Of a DNA stretch of 64,000 nucleotides, positions 27,151-35,290 are shown piece by piece. The DNA comes from Deinococcus ficus (GTDB lineage Bacteria > Deinococcota > Deinococci > Deinococcales > Deinococcaceae). The notes under the pieces are model-generated. The model was not told where the DNA came from, ran no database searches, and worked only from the letters and a program-made list of their open reading frames with translations. The first letter of the stretch is position 1; every line of letters begins with the position of its first letter. The stretch spans positions 248,001 to 312,000 of the forward strand of contig NZ_CP021082.1 in assembly GCF_003444775.1 (NCBI RefSeq), in the 5' to 3' direction. A program made the translations under genes and the position numbers.

Positions 27151-28019
27151 TCAGTGCACGCCTCGGAGGGGCATCAGGGTCTGCAGGGGAATCACCCGCT
27201 GCACGCTGTGGATGGCGCCGGTCTCGCTGACGCTCTCGCGCACCTCCAGTTGGTTCCAGCCGGCCTTGAGGTCGAGCTGGGTGTCATGCACCGATCCGCT
27301 GTCCGGGCAGGTGATCACGGTGCGCGCCTTGACGTCGCGGTCGACGTACATCAGGCCGCGTCCCTTCCAGCCGGAGGTCTGGTCCGGCAGCGGCCAGCTG
27401 GGGTCAAGCAGTTCGAAGCCATCCGGCGGATTAGGCAGGTTGGCTTCGGGCTCATCATCGGCATGTGTGTGCGAGATCCGGATCGCCAGGCGGGCGAAGG
27501 CGTAGCGGGCCTCGGGGTCGTACTCGTTGACCTTCATCGCGCAGCCCGGCACCGTCTGGGAGTGCCTCATGGGCCGCAGATCGGTGCGCTCCACCCCGGG
27601 CAGGGTCAGCATCCAGGCGAGCTGGTCGGTGACGCTGCCCAGTGCCAGGATCTTAGCTTCGGGGGCGTCGTCGGGGTCGATGGGCCGGTCAAATTCCGGA
27701 ATCTCGGGCTCGAGCAGCAGCGCCACGTCGCGCCCGGCGGCTTCCTCGTTGGTGTGGACTCCAGGGAAGAACAGATCACCCCCGACGTCGCTGAGATCGC
27801 GCAGCAGCCGCACGCTTCCACCGACCAGGCCGCCCTGCATCCCTTCAGGCAGCGGCCGGGGGGCGTCGGGGATCGGCCCCGTCCAGGCACCGTCTCGTCC
27901 GGTCGCCGGCGACGGGCTGGTCTGGGCCTGGGGCGAGCGCACGCAGCCGACCAGCAGGGTGGCCAGCAGCAGAGCAGGTTCAGCGCCAGGCGGGGTCGAG
28001 AAGAAGTGGTCATCGTCAT
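27151..28019 (-). pseudogene. Lipoprotein gene with frameshift in the signal peptide
   Basis: The signal-peptide N-region (MTMTTSSRPRLALN, from 28019 or 28013) and the lipobox (LLLATLLVGC) lie in different frames, so one base appears lost between them. From the lipobox on, about 260 residues are intact to the stop at 27151 and resemble the tandem lipoprotein at 28095-28940 (same GWN...E C-terminal motif). In the intact frame the only upstream Met gives an acidic, non-signal N-terminus. Either a true inactivating deletion or a sequence error. Confidence 0.6.
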
Positions 28020-28094
28020 TGCCATGGTAGGGCGGCCCGGCCATGGCCGGGACTGAAGTTGAGGACGTCTGGGGCGGGGCCGTGTCGACGAACC

Positions 28095-28940
28095 TCAATG
28101 CCTGGAACGCAGGGGCAGCGGCGTGCCGGGAGGCGCGATCCGCGCGGCCTGCCGTTCCACCAGGGTCTGGTTCTCGAAGAATTCCAGCACCTCGTATTCG
28201 ATCAGGTTCCACCCCTGTTTGAGACGGAGCTTTTGGTCGATGCGGCTCAGCCGCGCTCCGCCCAGGCGGCAGTCGGCCAGGAGACGAGCCTCGACGTCGC
28301 GCTCGACGTAGCGCAGCTCGAAGGTGCGGCGGTTGCCATTCAGGCCGTGCATCAGCATGGCCACCGCCAGCTCCTCTTCATTCAGGGGCCGTCCCGGCGC
28401 GTACAAGCGCTCGAAGCCGGTGGGCGCCTCATCCAGATAGGGGTCAGGTTCAGTATGGGCGGTCTGGAGCGCGAGGTAGGCCGGGGCGATGCCCACCCCG
28501 GCCGGGGAGACGCGGTTCTCCTTGACCGTGCAGGCTTCGCCCATGTTGTCCATGGCGATCAGGGGCGTGAGGTAGCCCTCAGGCACCGGCGGCAATGCCA
28601 GGCGCCAGCTCAGGTCCTGTGCCACCTTGGTCTGTGCCAGGATCCCCTCGGGGAGGGTCGGGGGCTCGGGGATGGGGGTGGACTCGCTGGTGATGTCGAC
28701 CACCACCGCGAGCGTGAGTCCGGCCGCGTCGGTGTCTTGGTGCTGCCCTGGCGCCTCGCTCTGGGGGTCCTGTGCCAGGCGCACGGTGCCCTTCAGGGCC
28801 GGCCAGCTGGGGGTGGCGGTGGAGGCGGCGCGGGGGTCTGCCTGGGTAGATGCTGCGCCCTCCCGGCAGCCGCTCAGCAGCAGCAGGGTGATCAGGGACA
28901 CGGCAGCCAGGGGCTGGACAGAGCGGAAGGCGGATCGCAT
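28095..28940 (-). CDS. Lipoprotein, tandem paralog
   Basis: A 281-residue lipoprotein starting at ATG 28940. A basic N-region and hydrophobic core run to Cys25 of LLLLSGC. The mature domain ends with ARLLADCRLGGARLSRIDQK and QGWNLIEYEVLEFFENQTLV, shared in outline with the downstream copy. No known domain. The frame is open upstream into a decayed RraA-like fragment, so an over-long start is easily mis-called. Confidence 0.72.
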   Translation of the reverse strand: MRSAFRSVQPLAAVSLITLLLLSGCREGAASTQADPRAASTATPSWPALKGTVRLAQDPQSEAPGQHQDTDAAGLTLAVVVDITSESTPIPEPPTLPEGILAQTKVAQDLSWRLALPPVPEGYLTPLIAMDNMGEACTVKENRVSPAGVGIAPAYLALQTAHTEPDPYLDEAPTGFERLYAPGRPLNEEELAVAMLMHGLNGNRRTFELRYVERDVEARLLADCRLGGARLSRIDQKLRLKQGWNLIEYEVLEFFENQTLVERQAARIAPPGTPLPLRSRH

Positions 28941-29003
28941 GGGGGTCACGGGGGGATCCTCAGGGATTGGGCGCCTGAACTTCCGGCGCCGTGGTCCTGC
29001 GTC

Positions 29004-29145
29004 GAAGGCGGGCCCAGCCACGCGGGGCCCGGGCGTCCAGAGGGCATACAGGCGAGCGTCCATGACGTGCTCCAGGGTGAACACGTCCGCCAGGGCGCAG
29101 GGCGAAAGGGCGTGGAAGTCGGCGGCCGTGGGCAGGGAGGCCTCA
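29004..29145 (-). pseudogene. Truncated duplicate of the RraA-like gene 5' end
   Basis: About 45 codons (LPTAADFHALSPCALADVFT, then LEHVMDARLYALWTPGPRVA, GPAF) match residues 4-48 of the RraA-like protein at 29857-30498, after which homology stops abruptly. The start codon is lost. Upstream similarity continues for about 60 nt (CCGGGT...TTCAGCGTACG in both), so the copy included the promoter region. It is fused in frame to the lipoprotein leader. Confidence 0.65.
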
Positions 29146-29294
29146 TGGAGGCCCTGGGAAGTGGAAGAAGCGGCCGGCATGCAATCACGGGTAGTCCGGG
29201 TCAAGCTTCAGCGTACGTTCTTGTTCACGCCGCGCCAAACATCCCGGCGATGAATTCGGTTGATCTCCCCCCAGCACGTTGGGACAATCACGGC

Positions 29295-29409
29295 ATGTCT
29301 GCGCTGCTGACCGGACGACTTCAGCAGCGTCCTGCACGCCCTCGGGATCGACTTCTCCGGTCAGGACCTGGCCGACCTCACCTGCGCGGTAGAAGGCCTG
29401 CACATCTGA
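29295..29409 (+). pseudogene. Frameshifted short coding remnant
   Basis: ATG 29295 gives MSALLT. After a +1 shift the next frame reads DDFSSVLHALGIDFSGQDLA, then DLTCAVEGLHI and stop, with good coding composition. An upstream in-frame TGA blocks that second frame. Probably the end of a lost gene. Confidence 0.35.
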
Positions 29410-29419
29410 GGCCCCACCG

Positions 29420-29860
29420 TCACGCTTCTCCAGCCCGCTGCCGGGCCAGCGCCGCCCGGCGCCGCTCGCGCAGCGTCCGGCGGGTGACCTCCGGATCGGC
29501 GTCCGGGTCTGGCGCGAAGTCCGGTCCGAGGCCCTCGACCTCGATCCAGTAGTCCTGCGCTTTCATCTTCCGCCCCGCCTCGATCAGGCACGCGCTGATC
29601 ACCTGGAGTGAATCACGCGTGCCCAGGACGCCCGAGGCCAGCTCCTCCCGGCCCAGCACCACCCGGAACTCGCACAGGTCCGTCCGCTGTGGCTGCCCCA
29701 GCGCGTCGAAATCCTCTGGGACGGGCACGGGATCCGACCAGCCCGCCTGAGCGCCGTAGGACTTCATTCGTCCCCACAGGCGTCCGATGGGCGTGCCGTA
29801 CGTCTCGCGGTTCCACGCCCGCCACTGGGTCTTCAGCTGATCGAACAGGTCATCGCTCAC
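29420..29860 (-). CDS. Hypothetical protein, 146 aa
   Basis: A soluble protein (MSDDLFDQLKTQWRAWNRET...) with a highly basic C-terminal helix (TRRTLRERRRAALARQRAGE). The start overlaps the RraA-like stop by 4 nt (ATGA), so it is the second gene of a pair. No known domain. Confidence 0.62.
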   Translation of the reverse strand: MSDDLFDQLKTQWRAWNRETYGTPIGRLWGRMKSYGAQAGWSDPVPVPEDFDALGQPQRTDLCEFRVVLGREELASGVLGTRDSLQVISACLIEAGRKMKAQDYWIEVEGLGPDFAPDPDADPEVTRRTLRERRRAALARQRAGEA

Positions 29861-30498
29861 GCCTCACCTGAAGAGAACCCTGGCTGCAGGAGCTGCTCGA
29901 TCCGTGCCCGGTGCTCGGCCTCCCAGACGTCCAGGGGGGTGGCCGCGTCCCGGTCCGCTTTCTTCCGCGCGGCCGCCCACACCTCGCTCAAGCGCTCACC
30001 CGGCACGGCGACGATCCCTTCTTCGTCGGCGACGATCATGTCCCCTGGGCTGACCTGAATTCCGCCGCACCTCACGGGGGCATTCAGCCGGCCAGGGCCG
30101 GACTTCCGGCCGGGAATCGGGCTCAGCCCCCGCGCGAAGACCGGGAAGCCGATTGCCCGCATCTCCGCGAGGTCGCGGATCACGCCGTCCACGATGAAGG
30201 CCGCGATGCCGCGCCGTTGCGCGACCGCGCAGACGTTCCCGCCCGCGACCGCAAAGGTGGTGTCTCCAGCCTCGACGACGATCACGGCGCCGGGCGGGGC
30301 GCGGTGGATGGCGGCGTGCAGCATCAGGTTGTCGCCTGGAGCGCACTGCACGGGGTAAGCAGGTCCGGCCACACGGGGCGGGGACGTCCAAAGGGGGCGC
30401 AGACCATAGTCCATGACGTGCTCCTGGGTAAGGACGTCCGCCAGAGCGCAGGGAGAAAGGGTGTGGAAGTCGGTGGCCGTGGGCAGGGCTTGCGTCAT
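29857..30498 (-). CDS. RraA family protein (aldolase/decarboxylase-like)
   Basis: A 213-residue RraA/dimethylmenaquinone methyltransferase-like protein. The family core is visible: APGDNLMLHAAIHRAPPGAV, GGNVCAVAQRRGIAAFIVDG, RDLAEMRAIGFPVFARGLSP and VSPGDMIVADEEGIVAVP. The GG...RD residues form the divalent-metal and oxoacid site of class II HMG/CHA aldolases, so a pyruvate aldolase or oxaloacetate decarboxylase activity is more likely than RNase E inhibition. It is coupled to 29420-29860. A broken copy of its 5' end lies at 29004-29145. Confidence 0.87.
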   Translation of the reverse strand: MTQALPTATDFHTLSPCALADVLTQEHVMDYGLRPLWTSPPRVAGPAYPVQCAPGDNLMLHAAIHRAPPGAVIVVEAGDTTFAVAGGNVCAVAQRRGIAAFIVDGVIRDLAEMRAIGFPVFARGLSPIPGRKSGPGRLNAPVRCGGIQVSPGDMIVADEEGIVAVPGERLSEVWAAARKKADRDAATPLDVWEAEHRARIEQLLQPGFSSGEA

Positions 30499-30613
30499 GG
30501 AGGCTCCGGAAAGGGGGAGTGAACGACCGGCTCACCCGTCACGGTCGGCACCCTGGCAGGCCGGGTTGAGGTTCAGCGTACGTGGCCTTCCGCGTCTCTG
30601 GTCGTCACCAAGG

Positions 30614-30785
30614 AAGAAACATCCCCGGCCGCTTATGATCGTCGATGGCTGCGGGGTGCCGCTGGCGATGTTGCTCCCGCCGACCAACGGCACTGTTTGA
30701 GCCGCTTCTGGACGCGGTACTGACCGTTTACAACGGGCGGCGGGGCGCGCCGGAACAGACCTATCCGTTGGCGCATAGGATGCGG
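30614..30785 (+). pseudogene. IS5-like transposase fragment
   Basis: Reads KKHPRPLMIVDGCGVPLAML, LPPTNGT, then after a +1 frameshift LFEPLLDAVLTVYNGRRGAP, EQTYPLAHR. This matches the 'VD..G.PLA..L..AN..D...L..LLD' stretch of IS5/IS427-type DDE transposases. Both ends are missing. A dead remnant of about 170 nt. Confidence 0.5.
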
Positions 30786-30786
30786 T

Positions 30787-31005
30787 ATGCGTTTCATGTA
30801 CGTGGCTGCTCAGAAAGGAAGTTGGGTCAACTCCGCAGAGATCGAGCACATCAAGGTCGTGACGGCTGTCGACAATGCCTGGAAGGTCGTCTGCCGCATG
30901 AGCTCGGGTGAAACCTACGACATCTCCAAGGAATTTGGGAGCGAGTCCGAGGCACGCGTCGAAATGAACGCCATCGTCGATAAATTCCACCAGACCAAGG
31001 AGTGA
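30787..31005 (+). CDS. Hypothetical protein, 72 aa
   Basis: A short soluble protein (MRFMYVAAQKGSWVNSAEIE...) with alternating strands and a C-terminal helix. The ATG directly follows the transposase remnant. No Shine-Dalgarno seen; MYVAAQ (ATG 30796) is an alternative start. No known family. Confidence 0.5.
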   Translation: MRFMYVAAQKGSWVNSAEIEHIKVVTAVDNAWKVVCRMSSGETYDISKEFGSESEARVEMNAIVDKFHQTKE

Positions 31006-31114
31006 CTTCCCTCCGGTGGACGGCTGGCACGAACCCATCTACACCGATGACTAGCCGACAGAATGCGTGTCTCGCAAGACGGCCGCTGTTTCGCAGTGGG
31101 CCGATGTCCGCGAT

Positions 31115-31567
31115 TCAATCGAACACCAGGTAGCCAGCAGCCATGACGATGCAAAAGAAACCAAACGTACTCAGCACAGTCACGATCCAGAGGATCCAGG
31201 TGCCAGGACTCTTGATACGAAGCGTGCTTTGAGAGGGCTTCCTGGGGTTGAAATACACCTTCACGGCCGTGCCGGCTTGATACGTCTCAATCACCTGCTG
31301 GGCCGTTCGCGCGGAAAAGTAGGCGATGGCCATCTCCCCAGGATATGTTTGCTGCCCAGCCACATAACTCCAGACGATATGCGCGTTGTAGGCAGGCAGA
31401 CTCCCCACCGAGTCGCTGGAAGAAGTCTTTGTTCTCAAGACCACGCCATCTGCCACGCGCCAGTTTTTTGATCCAAACAATGCTCTGAATAAGAGGTAAA
31501 GGAGCGCCCCGAACCCAATGAAGATCAGGATCATCAGGAACATCAGAACTGGTGGGTCATTGGCCAT
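31115..31567 (-). CDS. DUF3592 membrane protein
   Basis: A 150-residue protein with an N-terminal helix (about 8-30) and a C-terminal helix (about 124-147). These flank an extracytoplasmic beta domain (NWRVADGVVLRTKT... and KVYFNPRKPSQSTLR), the DUF3592 layout. Function unknown. Codon use is less GC-rich than its neighbours, hinting at different ancestry. Confidence 0.8.
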   Translation of the reverse strand: MANDPPVLMFLMILIFIGFGALLYLLFRALFGSKNWRVADGVVLRTKTSSSDSVGSLPAYNAHIVWSYVAGQQTYPGEMAIAYFSARTAQQVIETYQAGTAVKVYFNPRKPSQSTLRIKSPGTWILWIVTVLSTFGFFCIVMAAGYLVFD

Positions 31568-31669
31568 CGTGAAGAGCCTAACGGAAGGTGGCTCCGGTCC
31601 AGCAGCAGAGTTGATCTCGACCCCGGATGAAGTGCACGACGAGGCGCGGGTTGTGGCGTGAACCTCTGC

Positions 31670-31815
31670 ACTTCAGGGCGACGTGGGGACGGTTGGACAT
31701 GGCTGATCCAGCGTACCGGCAGGGCGCCAGGTGGCAGTGCGCACGTGCTCATCTGAGCGTGACGTTCCCGGCGTACTCGGCGTCCAGGAGGCCACCCGCG
31801 TTCTGAATGCTGTGT
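31670..31815. pseudogene. Decayed duplicate of the 19.02-19.17 kb locus
   Basis: Aligns with 19025-19170 in the same orientation. Shared stretches include TCAGGGCGACGTGG, GGACATGGC, GCACGTGCT, GCGTGAC and CAGGAGGCCACCC. The former 90-aa gene start is legible on the minus strand (MSNRPHVAL). The former small membrane gene has lost its ATG (ACCCGCGTTCTGAATG). The rest of 31568-31890 holds nothing recognisable. Confidence 0.65.
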
Positions 31816-31890
31816 CGCCATTCCCCCTGGGAGACTTGATGGCCCCCGAGCGCGAACGGCAAGCGACCTCCGCTTCCCTTCCGCTCCGCA

Positions 31891-32772
31891 CTATCGGGGC
31901 AAGCCCACCTCGCCAGGAGCGCTGCTGGTCTCCCGCAGGGGTGGCAGATTTTTACGATCGGACCAGGCCAGCCAGGCCAGGAGGGCGGTGACGACGGCCA
32001 GGCCCAGACCGAACTCCCCGGTCACGTACGGCGTCACCGCGTTCGGGACGGTCAGGGGATTCAGGAGGGTTTGGATGAAGGCGTTGTGGCTGGCGTGTAG
32101 GACCACGGCCGGCCAGACACTTCCTGACCGGAGGCGGAGCCAGGCGAGGACGACACTCAGACTGACCGCCATCACACTGAAACACGCCAGTCCGTAGAGC
32201 AGAGGCGCGCCTGCGTTGTTGTATTCGAACAGCACGATGGCCGGGGTGTGCCACAGCGTCCAGAGGGCGCCGCTGACCAGGGCCGTGCTGGTGAAGGACA
32301 GCCGCCTGGCCAGCTCAGGCACCAGCAGGCCGCGCCAGCCGAGTTCCTCCCCGAAGGCGGTGATGCCGGCGAACAGCACCCCCAGCGTGGCGGTCTTGAA
32401 GGCGTAGCTGCCCAGAAACCCTGCTGAGCCGGCGCCCGGGTCGGCCACCTGGGCGGCCAGGGCGGCGACAGACACGTCGCCCAGGCCCGTCAGCCAGACG
32501 GTGAGGTAGACCACGAGTCCATAGAGCAGGGGAAGGACGTAGCCGAGCACCGTCCACCGTGGGGCCCGCAGCGTCCAGCCCAGCCCCCGGAGGGTGCGCT
32601 CAAAGAGCAGCTGGGTGAACAGTGCCGACAGCGCAGGGCTCGCGATGAGGCCGAGACCGTACAGCTCGTCGGCGTCTTGTTGAAGCATGAAGTAGCAGAG
32701 CCCACTGAGGGTGAAGGTCAACGAGAGGAAGACGAGCGGTTTGTGAACCGAGGGAAGACGTGTGAGCCCCAT
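31891..32772 (-). CDS. CPBP family intramembrane metalloprotease
   Basis: A 293-residue CAAX-protease/bacteriocin-processing (CPBP, Abi) protein. It has about eight transmembrane helices and the three conserved motifs EELGWRGLL, WHTPAIVLF and HASHNA. These supply the Glu/His residues of the glutamate intramembrane protease site. ATG 32772 (MGLTRLPSVHK) chosen; an upstream Met overlaps the divergent gene. Substrate unknown. Confidence 0.87.
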   Translation of the reverse strand: MGLTRLPSVHKPLVFLSLTFTLSGLCYFMLQQDADELYGLGLIASPALSALFTQLLFERTLRGLGWTLRAPRWTVLGYVLPLLYGLVVYLTVWLTGLGDVSVAALAAQVADPGAGSAGFLGSYAFKTATLGVLFAGITAFGEELGWRGLLVPELARRLSFTSTALVSGALWTLWHTPAIVLFEYNNAGAPLLYGLACFSVMAVSLSVVLAWLRLRSGSVWPAVVLHASHNAFIQTLLNPLTVPNAVTPYVTGEFGLGLAVVTALLAWLAWSDRKNLPPLRETSSAPGEVGLPR

Positions 32773-32788
32773 GGCGCAGAGCGTAGGC

Positions 32789-33064
32789 ATGGCCGGAGGA
32801 AACCTCGTCCGCCTTTCAGATGAGCTGGCGTCAGCGTCTGAGGCGTGCTCCCGTTCCAGGCACCACTTCCTGCTGTTCGCGCGGATCTGCGCGGCGTACG
32901 GGCAACCCGAACAGGCCCTCCGGTTTCTTGAATGGGGGCGTCCCCATGTGCGCTCAGGGGTGTCCGGACTCCTCGAGGAGGTGGAGCGCCTGGCGCAGCA
33001 ACTCCAGACTGAGCCACAGCAGGTAGTTCAGAGCTGCACTATTGGCACCGCGTCACGGCCTTGA
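32789..33064 (+). CDS. Hypothetical protein, 91 aa
   Basis: A divergent small gene (MAGGNLVRLSDELASASEAC...) with helical TPR-like composition (FARICAAYGQPEQALRFLEW). Start uncertain (ATG 32762 also possible). It could be a remnant of a larger helical-repeat protein. It lies upstream of repeat copy C, whose hairpin could serve as its terminator. Confidence 0.45.
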   Translation: MAGGNLVRLSDELASASEACSRSRHHFLLFARICAAYGQPEQALRFLEWGRPHVRSGVSGLLEEVERLAQQLQTEPQQVVQSCTIGTASRP

Positions 33065-33232
33065 CAGGGGAAAACCCAGTCCCGGCGCCTGCATCCGCTC
33101 ATCGCGTGTCTATGACCCTGTGGACGAGCCCCTCGTGGCTGCAGAATTCGGGCCCATGCGCACGCGAATGTGAACGGGGCGAAGGCCAGCGTGACCGTGA
33201 CCGCCACTCAGGACCCGCATCACGTGCCGCCC

Positions 33233-33312
33233 TGAACTGTGGTGCATGTCCTGGGCACCTGGTGTATAGGGCGCTATTTTGTTCACCATCAAGCCGCCGA
33301 GTGCGGCTTTTT
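33233..33312 (+). repeat. Dispersed ~80-bp repeat with terminator, copy C
   Basis: Reads TGAACTGTGGTGCATGTCCT, GGGC, variable spacer, GTATAGGGCGCTATTTTG and TTCACCATCA, then hairpin GCCGCCGAGTGCGGC and TTTTT. It lies 56 nt beyond the stop of the minus-strand MBL-like gene, in opposite orientation to it. The 33065-33232 segment before it holds no recognisable feature. Confidence 0.85.
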
Positions 33313-33367
33313 CCTTTTGGGTTCCCGGTCGCAGGTGATCGGTCCCTGTGGGAGGTTGAGTGCTCGG

Positions 33368-34291
33368 TCAGTACCCATCCGGAATGGATGTGGGAGGCAG
33401 ACGGTCCAGGCTGGGTGGCACCGCTGGCACAACCTGACCGGCTGGAGGCAGAACCCCCGAGGTCAGCCCGCGCTCAGCCTTGACCTGGTACCAGCCGTTC
33501 TGCCACACGCTCACCGTGATGGTGCCCTGCCGGTCCGTGCGCCACACGGCTGCGCCCGCCTGCTGGTACGCCCCCAGCACGGCTGCCGGCAGCCCCCCAT
33601 CCGGCGACACCCGGGCGATCACCTGGCGGGGCCGGACGGAGCGCAGCCAGTCCGCCGTGTCCCCCGTTCCCCCTGCCCGGATCACGGTCCCGTACACGTC
33701 CACCGGACCGAGGGGTTGTCCAGGGAATGTGCGGAGCCAGCCGGCCGTCTGGGCAACGAGCGTATGGCCGGTCAACAGCGCACTGAACCCCCCGTAGTCG
33801 ATCCGCAGGGCAGGGGGAACGTTCACCGAGACCCCGCCGTCAGGCGACGGGAGGATCATGAGGCGAACCTCACCGACGTTGAAATCGGTGACCTCGCCTT
33901 GAGCTGACAGGGGCCGACGGGCCTCCGCGCCTTTCAGCCAGCCTGAACCTGGTGGGGGTGGGAAAGCCGCGCCGTGAGCCCTGAACCAGGTCGTCGTCAG
34001 GGAGCCAGAGTTGCCGGGAACCACCGCATCGATCCGGTCGAGGGTGTAGAGGCGCTTCAGCTCGTCGACACGGCGTCTCTGCGGGGAGGCGAGGTACAGG
34101 AGGACCTCGCCTGTGGGGGCGGTCACGACCACCGCGTCCCCCGAGTCGGCCGTCAGGAACCGGAGGGTCAAGGGGGCCGGTCTGGGCAGCGGAACCGACT
34201 GCCTGGAAAGAGCCGGGCCGGAGTTCAGGGCGCAGAGTGCGAGCAGGGCGGCTCCTCGAACGTTGGGGCGCTCCCAGGGGCGGGTGGGCAT
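33368..34291 (-). CDS. MBL-fold pseudoenzyme, paralog of the ComEC-like protein
   Basis: A 307-residue protein with an N-terminal hydrophobic export segment. It aligns along its length with the MBL protein at 22043-23098: LRFLTADSGDAVVVTAPTGE against IRFLDVGQGDAVLITAPTGE, and LGPVDVYGTVIRAGGTGDTA against FGPVDVYKSIHHGAANGDTR. Every zinc ligand is replaced: the HMDADH site reads NSGSLT (94-99), GDSE reads GHTL, and IHHG reads IRAG. The frame is intact with normal codon use, so a non-catalytic role such as binding is plausible. It lacks the Excalibur domain. Confidence 0.82.
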   Translation of the reverse strand: MPTRPWERPNVRGAALLALCALNSGPALSRQSVPLPRPAPLTLRFLTADSGDAVVVTAPTGEVLLYLASPQRRRVDELKRLYTLDRIDAVVPGNSGSLTTTWFRAHGAAFPPPPGSGWLKGAEARRPLSAQGEVTDFNVGEVRLMILPSPDGGVSVNVPPALRIDYGGFSALLTGHTLVAQTAGWLRTFPGQPLGPVDVYGTVIRAGGTGDTADWLRSVRPRQVIARVSPDGGLPAAVLGAYQQAGAAVWRTDRQGTITVSVWQNGWYQVKAERGLTSGVLPPAGQVVPAVPPSLDRLPPTSIPDGY

Positions 34292-34440
34292 GCCTGAGCC
34301 TACTTCGGCCTGAATAGGAAATCCGACGCCTTTCTGCTTCAGCGCACACGAGGGCAGTGAGCGGGCGCCACAGTGCCACGCGTCAAGAGGTAGCCGGTGC
34401 GTGGAAGAGCCTGGATCGCAGGGGGACCTCCACTGTGCAT

Positions 34441-35187
34441 TCATGGCGAGGTGGCAGAGATTACAGGCCTCCCGTTCGCGCTTGGTGGCCAGGGGTCGGT
34501 GGTGGCCGGGTGAACCTCACGCTCACCACAGGCGCAGGGCGCTGTCGTCCCTGCCCGCACCCGTCCGCAGGCCTGGCAGGCCACCAATCCGGAAGGCTCC
34601 GTTATCTGGGGCGGCTCCACGTCCCACGGCGGTGCGATCGGCAACCCCGGGCGCACCAGAGCGGGCGGCAGCAGGAACACCGACAGTTCCCCGGACTGCT
34701 CCAGGTACACCCGCCGGACCTGCCCGAGTTGTGCCACGCCTTCGGGGCGCAGGCGCTCGAACAGGTCCTACCGACTCAGCCGGGCACGCCGCAGACTGCC
34801 GTCCACGATCACCCCGTCGCGCACCAGTTCCACCGGGACGCCGTCCACGAAGGTTTCCAGCCGCCGGGAGCGGATCATCCACCACGACACGCCGCGCTGC
34901 AGGGCGACCACGGCGGTGAGGACGAGCACCGCCAGCAGGACCGGGACTTCCGTGTACAGCATGGGATCGCCCGCCGCGGAGCCCAGGGCGATCACGATGG
35001 CAAGTTCCAGGGGGCTGAGCTGGGACAGGCCGCGCTTGCCGGTCATGCGCAGCAGGAACACCAGCCACAGAAACACCACCCCGGTCCGCAGCAGTATCTC
35101 CAGCAGGAGGGGAACTGAGAAGTCCTCACCGAACAGCAGCCGCGACCAGTCCAGCGGCTGGAAGCCCGGATCGCCCGGGACGCTTAT
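34441..35187 (-). pseudogene. DUF421 (YetF-like) membrane protein, interrupted
   Basis: The DUF421 layout is clear: LDWSRLLFGEDFSVPLLLEI, three helices with RMTGKRGLSQLSPLELAIVI, and the cytosolic domain (FVDGVPVELVRDGVIVDG). The frame meets TAG at 34768-34770 (ARLSR-TAG-DLFERLR, where family members usually have Glu). It then continues intact to a zinc-knuckle-like tail (CQACGRV...CACGE) and TGA. No ATG, GTG or TTG exists before the first helix; ATA at 35185-35187 may be the old start. Two lesions suggest decay. Confidence 0.75.
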
Positions 35188-35290
35188 CCGGAGGCACCTG
35201 GACCCGTGGTCAGGCCACTGGAGAGTGCTCGGGCCATGTCAGGACGATACCAGCAGGGGTTGGGCCGGTCCTGGCGCATCAGCATGCGCC

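Noticed and set aside
26358..35187. Pyrrolysine or genome-wide TAG reassignment
   Set aside because: No pyl genes are visible and several apparently normal genes here end in TAG.
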